A stretch of DNA of 64,000 bases from Epiperipatus broadwayi (GCA_028023455.1 JAQFVV010000027.1:5143845-5207844), one strand, 5' to 3'; shown: positions 23,746-34,952, numbered from the stretch's first letter. Notes: generated by a model from the letters alone, not told the origin. Numbers and translations: made by a program.

Positions 23746-23759
23746 CCCCCCCCCTTTGA
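23746..23759 (-). promoter_or_regulatory. Candidate polypurine tract
   Basis: On the minus strand a run of A and then nine G lies about 30 bases before the point where LTR homology starts. This is the place expected for the primer of plus-strand DNA synthesis. The spacing suggests that the true LTR may start nearer this run and that the outer LTR has lost some 30 bases. Confidence 0.45.
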
Positions 23760-24934
23760 AAGCCTTTAAATACTGTTTTAGTATTTAAATTGCTCACTCT
23801 TAAAACCCAAAATAATTTTAAATAATTCTAAAAAGAAAATACGCATCTTCTTGAATCGACTTGCCTTGCCTTTTTTTTTTCTTGCAACTTTAGAACCCAA
23901 GAGTAAAATGACCAACAACCCCGTGATACACAATGAATCTGACCACCACTCACATGCACACTGCCTGTGATGCACAACATATAGCTAACCCTCATTCTGA
24001 CTGTATTCACATGACCCTGAAAAAAAAAACTTTTATGTCTTAAAAAAAAACTATTATTTTTTTTTTATTAAAAGAAGGACTTTTCTAACTACACTCTGCT
24101 GCTTCCGAGTCTTAGGAGTGTAGATAGTTAGAATGATACCTGGCTCTTATTTTGAGCCTTCAGGTTCTGTATGGGTTGCCCTCTACCTTGCTCACTTCTG
24201 GAGTCTTACAGATTGGACTGTATGAAATTGCCGTGCTCACTTTGGAGTCTTGTCGGCTTGAATTAACAGACTTTTAGCACTTGCATCCTACATTATAGGT
24301 CACCATGTCAGAAATAGAAGCAGCCATACACAGCACACAACACACAATGTGGATGATCCAGCAGCCAAACTCACCATCCACCGACAGAATTGTGAGACCG
24401 CTTCACTAACTCTCTAAGCTTACACGCACGAAACAAAAGAAATAAAAAAAATTCTACTTTTCTCTTTTACTCATTCTCATATAAAATCCCACATAATAAT
24501 ATTATAAATGTTAACCCACCACCTAGCAATAATTATAAAAACAAAGAGAACAAAAAAAAAACTTTCTAGAATCAGCGTCCATTTTGGTGATTTGTTTATT
24601 TGCCCTCTTTTGGCATTGGTGAACTTGAGTACTTTCCTTGACCATAATTTGGCTTGCTCGGCGGTCTCCGCTCTTCCCGATCGTCCTGCCATTTTGGTCA
24701 AGTACTGCTATCCCCTCTTCTGGGATCCTGTAAGTTCCAATCTAACCTCTGTTCTCTTTCCCCAAATCTGACAACTCGTTATCCGTGAGGCTCTTTTTCT
24801 CGATCCATCGACCTGTCACAATCATAGGCACTCATATCTATTGCCTCTAGTACCTTGGCTGTTTCCTCAATTGACACTTTCCTCATCCCAAACATAATTT
24901 GCTCCACTTTCATCAGCAGATTATGCCTTACTAT
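23760..24934 (-). other. Interior of the LTR element downstream of gag, no pol recognised
   Basis: About 1.2 kb between the end of gag and the left LTR contains only short minus-strand frames (for example 24701 to 24477). None shows the protease D-S/T-G, RT YxDD or integrase D-D-E pattern. The frame after the gag stop still reads plausibly for some 40 codons (IMFGMRKVSIEETAKVLEAI), so the break at 24935 may be a recent stop in a longer gag. Confidence 0.5.
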
Positions 24935-25689
24935 TCATACAATGTTACTTTCAGTTAAGTTGCATGCGTCTACTGTCTGCAGCTTTGCCACCTGCTGATC
25001 AAAGAATTGGGAATAGCTTTCTTGGCCCCCTTCCCTATATTTCTCTTGCATAACCCAATATCTGGTTAGCTCCTGGTGATCTTCAGACCAAAAAATACCC
25101 CTCACATCTTTCTGATATCCTTCAAAGGTTGTGGGATGTTGCAATAACGAATCCCACCAGATCTGTGCATTTTCAGTTAAATGGCTGGACACTATCGCAA
25201 TTTTGCTTTCTTCATCCATCGGGTTGATACTGAAGTATCTCCTCAAGCTCTGCAGGTGCTCTATGAGAGCTTCGCCCCTTTGGCAGGAGAATGGCCGAAT
25301 CTTTAGAAATTGGTTGACATTGGCCTGCACAGTTACATATTTTGTAGTAGTTTCCCGTGTTCCTGCTACCTTTATCTTATCTCCCTGTTTTTTTTCTTCG
25401 CACTCACTCTGATTTTCTTCTACTCTCTTTTCCCTAGACTTCTCGTTTTTATCTATAATTTCCTCCTCTACTGGCTCTTCCTCACTCTCTCTCCCCTTAT
25501 ACATTTATCTGCTTTCCCTTCTATTTTCCGTTCTAGCTCTTGAAATCTTTTCTCAATCCTTTCCTCAAATTCCTGAAATCTCCTGTCTATTCTTTCCATA
25601 ATAATTTTGATCATGCTCAATTCTCTCTCCTTTTCTTCCTTCTGCTGATCCATTTTTTTCTTTGATCTTGTTATCATTCTTGTTATCAT
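24935..25689 (-). pseudogene. Gag-like protein of the LTR element (frame-broken)
   Basis: Two overlapping minus-strand frames form one gag. The first (25689 to 25468) starts at an ATG and is a coiled coil rich in Glu, Arg and Gln, with EFEERIEKRFQELERKIEG. The second (25504 to 24935) continues with an acidic linker and then a capsid-like domain: F-L-K-I-R-P-F, then LIEHLQSLRRYF, then KIAIVSSHLTENAQIWWDSL, then TRYWVMQEKYREGGQESYSQFFDQQVAKL. The A-x-x-W-W-D and the later Q-x-x-x-E-S-x-x-x-F segment are typical of Ty3-type retrotransposon gag. A +1 or -1 frameshift lies in 25468-25504. Gag would package element RNA into particles. No zinc knuckle follows. Confidence 0.8.
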
Positions 25690-26552
25690 TTGCTTTATTT
25701 TACTCTATTTTTAGATATCTATCACTATTTCTAATAATGATTAATTATAACGATTTTGTATTACTATTTCTATATCAGACACACCAGACCTGCTCTCCAT
25801 CCCTGAAGTACTGTGTCCTCTGTCTAATTTTTCTATCTAGCCCATTTTAACCCTATTCCTTAATCTCTTTCTTTATATTTCACCGAGACGATTAGTATTT
25901 CATGTTACTTTGCCTATTAAACTAAAATAGTAACTTATTCAAAATGAATCCACAGATTTCTAGCACTAGCTGTATATTATAATATGCCCTTTCATGGGTA
26001 AAACTGTTGAACAAATATTAATCTCATAATCGCATACACATATATGAAATGGATCAACAAAAAAAAAATTCAGAATGTATTGTCTAGATGTATATATATC
26101 AGAGTTCATGTAAAACATATTCAATACAATGCTTTCTAAAGTTAATCACTCTCACTTATATCAAATTAAAAATTACGAAAGTTTTATTTATTCACTTTTG
26201 TAAATGTCAAAAGCAGTTAAATATTTAATATAATAAGAAAAACCCTAAACAGAAAATAAAACTCGAATATATAATATTATTTCACTGCGAATCAAACAAC
26301 AAAATTTCCATGGACTGTTCAATACATTAACATGTATACTAAAATATTAATTCGAATGTGATTTTAACCTAATTAATTTCAATATAGATAAAGCAAAATT
26401 GCCAGCAATAATTCATCTACACAAGCTATATTTTATAGCTCTTATACTGTATTTTTTTTTAATATAAAACCATATAAAGCAAAACTCCATAGTAAACTAT
26501 TTTATTTAACTTATATTCTATCTCCCTCCCCTACTTTCCACTCTTTGAAAGC
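25690..26552. other. Leader of the LTR element between primer site and gag
   Basis: The roughly 860 bp between the primer-binding site and the gag ATG are AT-rich and without a supported frame. This is the expected place of an untranslated leader with packaging signals, but no specific signal can be named from sequence alone. Confidence 0.5.
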
Positions 26553-26570
26553 TCCTTCGTTGGTGTGCCA
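26553..26570 (-). promoter_or_regulatory. Candidate tRNA primer-binding site
   Basis: One base inside the right LTR, the minus strand reads TGGCACACCAACGAAGG. A TGG start directly after the LTR terminal CA is the standard place and start of a primer-binding site. I cannot name the tRNA with confidence. Confidence 0.55.
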
Positions 26571-26571
26571 T

Positions 26572-28305
26572 TGTAACAGTTTGTACCCGGCGTAACACGT
26601 ATATAGGTGGTATACGTTTATTACTTATTTCAAATCTAAGTTTCTGCTCTTTTTATTTAAATGAAAATTAGGATGCGAACACACATATATGTAGTTGGTT
26701 CTGCAATGTACTCTAATTACTTGCCCAGCATATTTATGGACGTCAATTTGACTCCAAGTGCCAATCTTACTTGCGAGTAAGTAAGAATTATGCTGGGAGA
26801 GAACGAGTATCTATTTATAGTGGATAGAGCTTATACCTCTGGCTAGCTCACTCAGGGGTAGTGGTCATTGACTGTGGGAAAGAGGTGGGGGAAACAGATC
26901 AAATGCGCACGGAGTGCATAAACAATTTGTTTTATTTTCTGACTTTTGTTCTTAATGCTACACTTTAATTGTACTATGCAATCTATACTTTTTTTTAAGA
27001 AATTAACACTAAACACATACAATTATATTTAAAACACTACTTAATATTTATTAATACACAAAAATAATAAAACCCAATAGAATCCCGTAATTAGATATTA
27101 GTTTGTGCCCGAATACTTAAATAACATGCATGTAAATACACACTCGCATAAGTTCATAAATGTAACAAACAAAACATATATATCATAGCATGAAAAATAA
27201 CTGCAATAAGACATTATCCTGTCTATTCATGCATATAGTTATATAGGGTGTTATTTCAATTGTCTCTTTATTTACTTTTAACCCTTTTACACATTATTTT
27301 ACTAAGATATGTTCTCATTCAAGAGGTTAGTATCATTTACGAAAATATTTGAGTTACCTACTTTATCTCACCCGGGTGTAGATCAATGGTAATTTTCCAC
27401 TGGCTTCATGCTGCAATGTAATGAGTAAATGATTTCTTTCTTTTGTAGGCTTCCGTAAGGTAATCAATGGCATCTGGTGAATGTTGTTCTTTCCATAATT
27501 TTAGGAAGGGATTCTGTTCTTCTACCCCAGCCTGTTCATGATTTACCAAGATATATCAAAGTTTTTTACTAATTTTCCTTCAATCCGGCTTGTGGCAGTC
27601 ACAGTTCTAGAATCCTCTAAAGTTTAGCTTTCCAACTCCAATTAATCATGCTATTGTTCTATTCTTTTTAATTAAACCATGTGGTTTGCAAATAGAAAAT
27701 CTTTTTTTTAACTTTTCTTTTTTTTTTTTATCTATGTTCAGGAATTTCAATTTTACCTCGAGATCCACACTCAACCGTTCATTGTCTTTTATTTATAACA
27801 TATTCTTTTATTAATTAAAACGGCTTTGTCTCGAGATACCGATCTACAACTTTTGGTGTCCTTTCTTTGCAATTAACTTATCTTTTAGAATTTGTAAAAT
27901 CTTTCCTTAGTCGACTATCTTGGAATCGATTTCTTTTCAAATTAAAATAGCTTTATTCCCTGAGATAGCGATCTATAACTTTCTGAATTCTTTATTTCCA
28001 ATTAACATATCTTTTAGAATTTGTAAAATCTTTCCTTTAGTCGTCCATCTTGGAATCAATTTCTTTTTATGAATCTATTACATTTATTCACCCATGCAGC
28101 AATATAAACACACGTATAAACAAAATATAAGAGCACAAACCATATAACCCCCGTCCCTCTTATGTTTCAAACTATTTTTATTTACTTACTTAAAATATAT
28201 ACACACACGCATACAAAACAACAACGGGACAAAAATAATAATAATTCAACTTAATATTACACTTGATTTGAGTATATATGTATGCTCGGTGGTATCGTCC
28301 TATGA
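26572..28305 (-). repeat. Right LTR (5' LTR of the minus-strand element)
   Basis: Plus-strand start TGTAACAGTTTG; the right end is at about TCCTATGACTTA, where similarity to the left LTR gives way to the host repeat. It lacks the 61-bp segment near 22855-22915 of the left LTR. Many differences between the LTRs are CG in one and CA or TG in the other, a pattern expected from methylated CpG decay. It contains the same 125-bp internal tandem duplication. Confidence 0.85.
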
Positions 28306-28316
28306 CTTAAAAAAAT

Positions 28317-28530
28317 TTAACTCTATCTAAATTTTCAAAGTACATTCAACTGTTAATAATAGCAGATGCGTTACCATATGCACAAAGTTTCAAGAGGTAT
28401 TATTCTCCTCTCTGCTTCAAGTGTTGCTGGCCTGACCAGTGACAGTATTAGCGTAGGAATTGAACCTGGACTCTTATGTTCTTGAATATTGAATTATTGT
28501 TCTACTTAGGAATCTAACAGCAACCATAGA
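28317..28530 (-). repeat. tRNA-derived SINE-like segment (copy 1 of 4)
   Basis: On the minus strand a B-box-like GGTTCAATTCC lies near 28470, about 45 bases after an A-box-like TTCCTAAGTAGA, giving tRNA-like spacing, followed by a tRNA-unrelated body (ACTGGTCAGGCCAGCAACAC, then TGAAACTTTG). Three related segments lie at about 33307-33530, 50752-50963 and 54008-54246. As they sit at the same place in each copy of the ~1-kb direct repeat, they were already present when that repeat was duplicated. Confidence 0.6.
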
Positions 28531-29529
28531 AGTGGGTGGAATGTAGAAAATTTGATTTGAAAATGGATTACCTCATATAGACTGTTTAAGATATTGTGCT
28601 TAGTTAATTATTAATAAAATAATACAAATGCTAAGTCAGCATTGGTATTGTTTTAAAAAAGGCAGTGATATTTGTAAAGCTAATGATAATAACTCTAATT
28701 TTTTGAAAATATTTAATAGATTAAGTAGGTGACTACCACTATATCTGTCCCCTCACCATCTTCTTTATTCTTGAGGGACTGAAATACATGATAATAAGAA
28801 TTATAAAAGGTATTGGATGTCAGAGTTAATTAGTGTATTTCTAAAGAGGTAAATGGGGTTCATAAGCACACAACTTAATATCACTGTTAGAATAATGAAA
28901 TAATCCACGATATAACAATCTCATCATGACAGCACCCTGCTTTAATGTAAGTGATGAAAAACGATAAGAAAGCAAGAAAAAAGACTGTCTATATCAGAAA
29001 CAGTATTTAGCTTTTGATAATCCAAACCCTTTTTCCACATGACAACAAGAAGTAATTTCGTTAGGAACGTATTTGTTATTCACTGAGCCCTCATTAGATT
29101 TTGCCTGTATAACGTTAATACACTATACAGATAGAATTCAAATTAATAGTTTTAATATACAACAAATCTAATTACAATTGGATATTCATAAAAGCAATTA
29201 ATAGTCACTTTCACATGGTGAAATTGAAGGCCAATTTATTTTTAAATTATATAAATACCTGAGTGTTAAATTATAAACCATGTTAATAAATTATTCCATC
29301 AAAGAGATTAATGCCAGATATTATTATAAAAAGAAATGAAACTTTTTAAACCTAATAATATATATAGTTCAATAATATTGGAAACAGCATGGGATTTGGG
29401 CATTCCACCATCAGATTTTCAATAGTATGGTTAGCTGAAGAGTTAGATGTTGGATAGATTGAAGCCTGTCCATTAAAGTATTAAACTTTGCTATTTAATA
29501 TAACTGAGCACTGATTTATGTGTGGGAGA

Positions 29530-29580
29530 TGATGATCTGGGCCAACTGATGAGTACTGGTGCAGCACAAAATATGTATAT
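29530..29580 (+). ncRNA. Decayed hammerhead ribozyme motif
   Basis: CTGATGA at 29546-29552 is preceded by CTGGGCCAA and followed by a stem-loop-like stretch ending GCAGCAC, exactly as in the better preserved motif at 47701-47750. The conserved G of the GAAA box is A here (AAAA at about 29568) and the cleavage arm has diverged, so this copy should be inactive. A sister copy with the same G-to-A change lies at 51936-51985. Confidence 0.55.
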
Positions 29581-29855
29581 AGGTGATTATTTATCTTTTC
29601 TACATGTGTGTGGTCATGTGTGTTAGTGGTATGATTATAGTGTGGATAATTAAAGGGTACTTGAAAGTCAGTGTTCAAATCCTCTATTTTTACCATTAAA
29701 CTCCAGATATATGAAGAATGTCCGTATTTCAAATATTGTACATACTTCAATACATCTACTTTCAATATTATATTTTTCATTTCTACTTTATTATATCTAA
29801 CCATTAGCCTTGAGCATTATTACACTTATTTATTACATCTCTATATAAAGAGATA

Positions 29856-29970
29856 GTGTGGATAGTTGGTGGGTGCTTAAAAGTCTGAGTTCAAATCCCC
29901 TATATTTACAATTAATCTCCAGGTTTGTGAAGAGTGCCTGGTTTTCAAATATTTATATATATAAAAAACA
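29856..29970 (+). repeat. tRNA-like repeat segment with B box
   Basis: The segment GTGTGGATAGTTGG, then GAGTTCAAATCCCC (B-box-like) and GTGAAGAGTGCCTG is absent from repeat copies C and D and present in B (52251-52345). A more diverged relative with GTGTTCAAATCCTC lies 220 bp upstream (about 29638-29735; 52035-52130 in B). It looks like a short tRNA-derived SINE; I see no target duplication. Confidence 0.45.
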
Positions 29971-30207
29971 AAATATTTTTTATTCTTCTCTAAATTCCAT
30001 ATTCGCTTTTTAACATTGTGAATATTGACTAAAAATATTTTTTATTATTTTGGACTCTAAAATCTATATTCTTTTTTCAACAGACTGAATATCGAATATT
30101 CTTTCCTCTTTTATTAACAAAAACTACAATTATTTATATTTCTTTGGTATGAATTTAACTATGCAGTTTACATCATTCTTTCAAATCGTCTATTCTTATA
30201 AAAAAAT

Positions 30208-30647
30208 TGTCGCAGTCGATGTGATGTGATGCACTGTGACTTCTCTTTATATGGAGTCAGGAATCTCTCAGAAACTATGCCCAGAGAAACCTGTTAGCCA
30301 CTTTACCTTCTCTTTTCATTCCCCACTCTAAGTTTTCCCATATCCTGTTCAATCCCATTTCCACAATATAATCTTTGTCAACTCCATGGCCTTCATATCT
30401 AAATCTCCTTTATCTTTTTCAAAACCCAGCATAAAAACCAATAACCCACTTTCTCACTTTGTTTATATTTATTCTTCTAAAACTTCATTATTTATACTCT
30501 TTCTGCTTTCAAGCATTTACATTCAATTAACAGATACTTAATATTTTTTATGCCTTCCTTACACAACTTGCAGAGTAAATCACCCACATTTTTCCATTTA
30601 TGTTTATATTTCTTTGTTGCTAAAGAACCAGTTTGAGCGTTAAACAG
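30208..30647 (-). pseudogene. 3' fragment of a LINE, older insertion shared with copy B
   Basis: This 440-bp fragment reads on the minus strand like the C-terminal region of the LINE at 30648-32370 (a cysteine-rich segment followed by the 3' end). A close relative sits at the same repeat position at 52600-53060, so the fragment was inserted before block 2 was duplicated. The 3' end on the minus strand is a CATCACATCACATCGACTG-type stretch, similar to the tail of the longer copy. Frames are broken. Confidence 0.75.
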
Positions 30648-32370
30648 TCATGTGATGATGATGTGATGTGATGTACTGTAGCTTCTCCTTAAACGAAGTC
30701 AAGAATCTCTCAGTAATTCTGCCCAAAGAAACCTGTTAGCTACTTTATTTTACATTCACCAGTCTAAGTTTTTCCATATTCTGCTCCATCCTATTTCCAC
30801 AACATAACCTTTGTCAATTCTATGGCCTTTATATGTAAATCCCCCTTATCTTTTCCCAAACCCAGCATAAAAACCAATAATCCACTTTCTGTATAAGCAT
30901 TTTTTTCATATTTATTCTTCCATAACTTCATTATATGTGCCCTTTCCGTTTTTAAGCATTTACTTTCAATTAACAGATGTCTAATATTTTCTATTCCTTC
31001 CTTACATAATTTACAGACTAAATCACCCATATTTTTCCATTTACATGTATATTCTCTTGTTGCTAAAGATTCCGTTTGAGCCTTAAACAATAAACTACTT
31101 TCCTTACTATTATCATATATTAACTCACACCTAATATTTGTTTATTCTATATATATTTAAACTTTTTTTACTCTCTATACTAGTTCTCTATCTCTTTAAC
31201 TCCCTATTCTTTATTAATAAATCTATTCTTTTATCCCATTCCTTACAACTATAACACTCAACAATCCTCCTAACACAATCATCCCATCTTTTGTACAAAT
31301 ATACTGATATAAATTTTTTATTCAAATCTTTTGCATACCGCATTACATTTCTCAGCCATCTTGTTACCTGCCCTTTCCTCATAACCCAATTAAATACTAT
31401 TTTGGCTATTCTTTTATTATCCATAAAGTGCATTTACCAAACATTTTCATTTTACTTTTTGCATCTCTCATATGAAAACTTGATCATCCCATTTCTCTTT
31501 GAATTTCCTTCCTTGCTGTTCATACATCTGTATCCAATGCATGTTTTCCTACTTCCCTTTGAACTTTTTCTAAGTAATTTAATACCCCTTTACTAATATT
31601 TAATGCATCATTACCATATGTTAACCCTGCTACTGCAACTCCCTTCCATATAATTCTAACTACATCATATTTATTATATGAAAGCACTGTTAATTTCTTT
31701 ATGAATCCCTTTCTTTTCTTTGCTTTATTTATCAATTTTTTCTTCCATTCATCCAAATAATTTTTCTGATTACTTAAAATAATTTCCAAATAACTATATC
31801 TTTTCACCACACTTAACTTAATATCTCCCAATAAAAATTCTACATCTTCTCTTTCCCCAGTATTAACCATCATTATATTTTATTTTTCTTCACTAAATTT
31901 AATCCCCATCTCTTGCACATGTCCTCAGCATAACTTTCATATCTCCTCTTCTTTCTGCACACAAAAATATATCATCCGCAAAAAAATAATCTGACAAAAT
32001 ATATACTCCCTTACTACCTATTAACGGTATCTCTATCGCTTTTTTTAATGTTTCTATTGCTCTTTCCATTTCACTCAAATACAACACAAACAAAATAGGT
32101 GACATAGGGCATCCTTGCCTTAGTCCCACCCCATTTTTAACTTTAACTGATTCTATATTCCGTAATTGATATATATAATAATTATTTTCATATAATTTCT
32201 TAATAATATCTACTAAAGCTTCATCCATTCTAAAATTTGCTAAACTTATTCATAATCTACTTCTATTTACGCTACCATATGCCTTCTCTATATCTATAAA
32301 ACTCATATATAACTGTTTACCTGAATTCCTACTCACATCCATAAGTTTGTGTAACTACAAATAAACTATC
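30648..32370 (-). pseudogene. 5'-truncated LINE with reverse transcriptase and C-terminal zinc knuckle
   Basis: Minus-strand pieces follow in order. Near 32330-32250: FIDIEKAYGSVN (motif A Asp). From 32228: GVGLRQGCPMSPILFVLYL (motif B) and YFFADDIFLCAE (catalytic FADD). From 31873: RYSYLEIILSNQKNYLDEWK, then LTYGNDAL. From 31433: a basic region with KRWDDCVRRI. From 31090: a zinc knuckle CKLCKEGIENIRHLL then C. The 3' end is a CATCACATCACATCATCATC-type repeat. The element is truncated just before motif A. It inserted into the older fragment: the copy at 53050 continues AACAGTCTATAG without it. The clade is not certain; I would compare I-, RTE- and CR1-like groups. Confidence 0.85.
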
Positions 32371-33750
32371 TTCTATAGGTTTCTAATCAGTGCTGCCCTC
32401 TTTTTTGGCATTTTTGAGTTTGTTAGAAAATCATAGCAAACTCCTATATTTATAAATGAAAGAATGTAAAACAAAAATAAATTCTTTAAAAAGACCATAA
32501 AATACTTACGGTGACAATTTTTAATTATTTAGTCTTAAACCAAAAATATGCGACACTATTAATTCATTGAAAGTATGTCCAAGCATTTTATAAATAATCT
32601 TTGGAACTTTCACGTACACTGTAAAGCAGCGTTAAATAGGATAAAAAGATAAATCCAGAATTAGTTTCTTGATCGTAATGTACCTGCTATTCGAAACGGA
32701 TAAGAAATCTGTGGTTTGCTAACGGCAATTTCATTCTTTTTCACTTTGCCTACACTGAATGATTCTGGCGGGCGCTAAACTTGGAATTACAGTCACTGCG
32801 TAGACATATCGATTGAGAGGAGAAATCATTTGTTTAGATCTGTAAAATTATAAAATATTGTACGCATTATGATTTATAAATGCAAAAAGAACTTTATTTT
32901 TTTGCCTTGAGAGTGCTGTAATGTAGTACATATGAACTGCCAGTGCTGATCAAAATTACTTCCAGATGCCTGGTCAGGCAGGAAGTCGTTTTATCAGAGA
33001 GTAGGTGTATTTCTTATACATACAGCGATTCTGAGTCCCAGTTCCTTTTTTCTTTATATTTTAAATTAAATCTGTAAGAGTTAAGAAAATAATGGGTCAA
33101 TATTATTACAAAGTAGTCTTTAACTGTGATGTTTGTGTGTAGCAATAAAATCGCTAAAGAGTAGATATGAAACATAATTTGAGAATGGAGTTTCTACTGG
33201 AAAAGATTGTATGTACATGCTGTTTTTCAGATTTATGATGATGGTATGTTAGTTGTATTTATATAGTGGATTATTTTCATCACATTATATAGAGTATTGA
33301 ATGCCTTAAGAAAAATTGAACTTTATTGACATTTTCAAAGTACATTCAACTGTTAGTAATAGCATACAAGTTAGTATGTGGACATTTCAAGAGGTATTAT
33401 TCTCCTTTCTCCTTCAGGTATTGCTGGTCTGTCCAGTGACAGTATTAGCATGGGAATCGAACTTGAACTCTTAGATTTTTGAATATTCAATTACCATTCA
33501 ACTTAAGAATCTTTCAGCAACCATGGAATTGTACGAGACATTTTTCATGCAACAGGTAGATGGCTACAGATTTTGGAAGGCCGAATTAAATAGTGGGTTG
33601 AAAATGCATAATGTTGGATTTGTTGTAAAATTTAATTTATTATCTTTCAATTTTGGACCTTCTTGCTTTATGAATGAATAGCTGAGAGTGTTAAAAGATG
33701 ACCTGCTCAATAGTACCAGTGCTCAATATCCAGTAGTGCATATTGTCTCC
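32371..33750 (+). repeat. Large repeat block 2, copy A, right direct repeat
   Basis: It matches 53060-54470 over its whole length and, more weakly, the left direct repeat (20900-21908 plus 28306-28560). Landmarks: ATCAGTGCTGCCCTC, TTAGTCTTAAA, TTTCACGTACACTGTAAA, GAGTGCTGTAATGTAG, AAAATTACTTCC, GAGTAGATATG, TTCTACTGGAAAAGATTGTATGTAC, then the SINE-like segment, CAGCAACCATGGAATTG and AGATGGCTACAGATTTTGG. Similarity to the 54-kb copy ends at AGTGCATAT near 33745. The open frame at 33743-33958 starts at that edge and has no domain. Confidence 0.78.
33307..33530 (-). repeat. tRNA-derived SINE-like segment (copy 2 of 4)
   Basis: The minus strand reads GAGTTCAAGTTCGATTCCCA near 33465, with a B box close to the GGTTCGATTCC consensus, preceded by an AAGATTCTTAAGTTGAATGG A-box-like region near 33510. 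The body (CACTGGACAGACCAGCAATA) follows as in the other three copies. Confidence 0.6.
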
Positions 33751-34952
33751 TGAACAGCATTATTACTTTAATACTCTTAAGAAATCATTTTTCTCTTTTC
33801 CACATGCTTGTACAAATCACAGATATTGGACAACAGTTTTTATAAATAATGGTATTGGAGCTGTAACTCCAAATGGTCTGTTACCATTGAATGTGGGTAG
33901 AATAATACATGGATTGATTATCACAAACACTTTGTTTTGGAAGACAAATAATTATTAAACAACCAGGGACACAGCCACAATCAAATCATTTCATTTAATA
34001 GGTTAATTATAATTAGGGGACACAATACAAAAAAAAAACTGATACTGTAAGATGACTGATAAGCACAGATTTTTTGGCAGATAATGGATTAGTATGATTT
34101 AAGATTAAAATCATCGATTTATTTTAAAAATAGGTCTTATTGCATTCATATTTTCAAAAGAATGGATGTTTGATCTTTAGAAGAATCTACCAAATATGAT
34201 AAATTTTAACAGCTCTCGAACACCAATACTGAAAAATAGGAATCTTTTAAAGAAGGTGTTATTGGAGCCAGTGAATCTATTCTTGGGTTCATAAAAATAA
34301 CATAAATGACTGACAGATAATATTCCTAGAATTAGTTATTTGTGTAAAAGAAATATATGCACTTATTCATTTTTCCCAAAAATGAATTAAACGTTCAACT
34401 TGATAATGGATAAACAGGTTTAAATGCGGAAATACATGGAAGGAAAAGAAAGACATAAAATGATTGTTGGAATAAAACTAAAAAGAATACAGACATTCAC
34501 AGATCTTGGTAGATCTAGATATCTCCTGATGTATTGACAATATATAGACCTGAAAATAGTATCCATATTCTATTAAATCCAGCAAGGATAACTCGCTTAT
34601 AAGGTAATAATATTTTGAACATGTGGATGAAGTGTTTTGATCATTTTTTGATCAGTCATGAAAAAATTAAGATAATGATGCTTAAGGATATACCAATTTT
34701 TCCTACTCATTTAGATTTGGACTAACATCTCACATAGTGTATTCAAATCACCTCTTTGCATTCGGAAAAATGGAAAGGCTTTAGGTAATGAAGAAATAGC
34801 TGGAAAAGTTTTAAAATGTGGTCACATGTTATCTTAAAATATAGGAGATTGTTTTAGAGTATATAGATTCAAAATCTTGTTCAGTTAATCTGAAATATAT
34901 TTTTATTGTTCTCATTTTAAAAATAAAGAAAATCAATATCCTTGCTATACTT
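33751..34952 (+). pseudogene. Unassigned stretch with a possible LINE RT remnant near 34740-34815
   Basis: Near 34770-34815 the plus strand reads NGKALGNEEIAGKVLKCG, which resembles the G-K-A-x-G-x-D-x-I-x-x-E-x-L-K block at the start of LINE reverse transcriptases. No second motif confirms it, and many stops interrupt the surroundings. The rest of this 1.2 kb holds no supported feature. Confidence 0.35.

Larger units (their letters stand above)
21909..28305 (-). mobile_element. Gag-only LTR retrotransposon (Ty3-like), minus orientation
   Basis: Two direct repeats of about 1.75 kb (21909-23718 and 26572-28305) flank an interior of about 2.85 kb. The minus orientation is supported by three independent signs: a gag-like frame on the minus strand, a primer-binding-site candidate just inside the right LTR, and an A/G polypurine run (minus strand) close to the left LTR. 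No protease, RT, RNase H or integrase motif is visible, and the interior is too short to hold them. The element is therefore non-autonomous or internally deleted. Compared with the uninterrupted copy at 50725-50755, about 20 bases of target are missing on the right, so no target duplication can be read. Confidence 0.85.
28306..30207 (+). repeat. Large repeat block 2, copy A, middle part
   Basis: The segment runs parallel to 50750-52600: TACATTCAACTGTTA, TGCTGGCCT, TGACAGTATTA, then AATGGATT-CCTCATATAGACTG, TGTGCTTAGTTAATTATT, GCATTGGTATTGTTT, AGATTAATGCCAGATATTATTATA, GCATTCCACCATCAGATTTTC, and the degenerate hammerhead near 29546. In comparison with copies C and D it carries two extra pieces, about 29370-29750 and 29856-29970. 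Confidence 0.8.

Noticed and set aside
29481-29804. Minus-strand ORF of 107 codons and its counterpart at 51983-52198 as a conserved gene
   Set aside because: The similarity is that of the whole repeat block, including non-coding parts and the tRNA-like segment. The frame is shorter and altered in the second copy.
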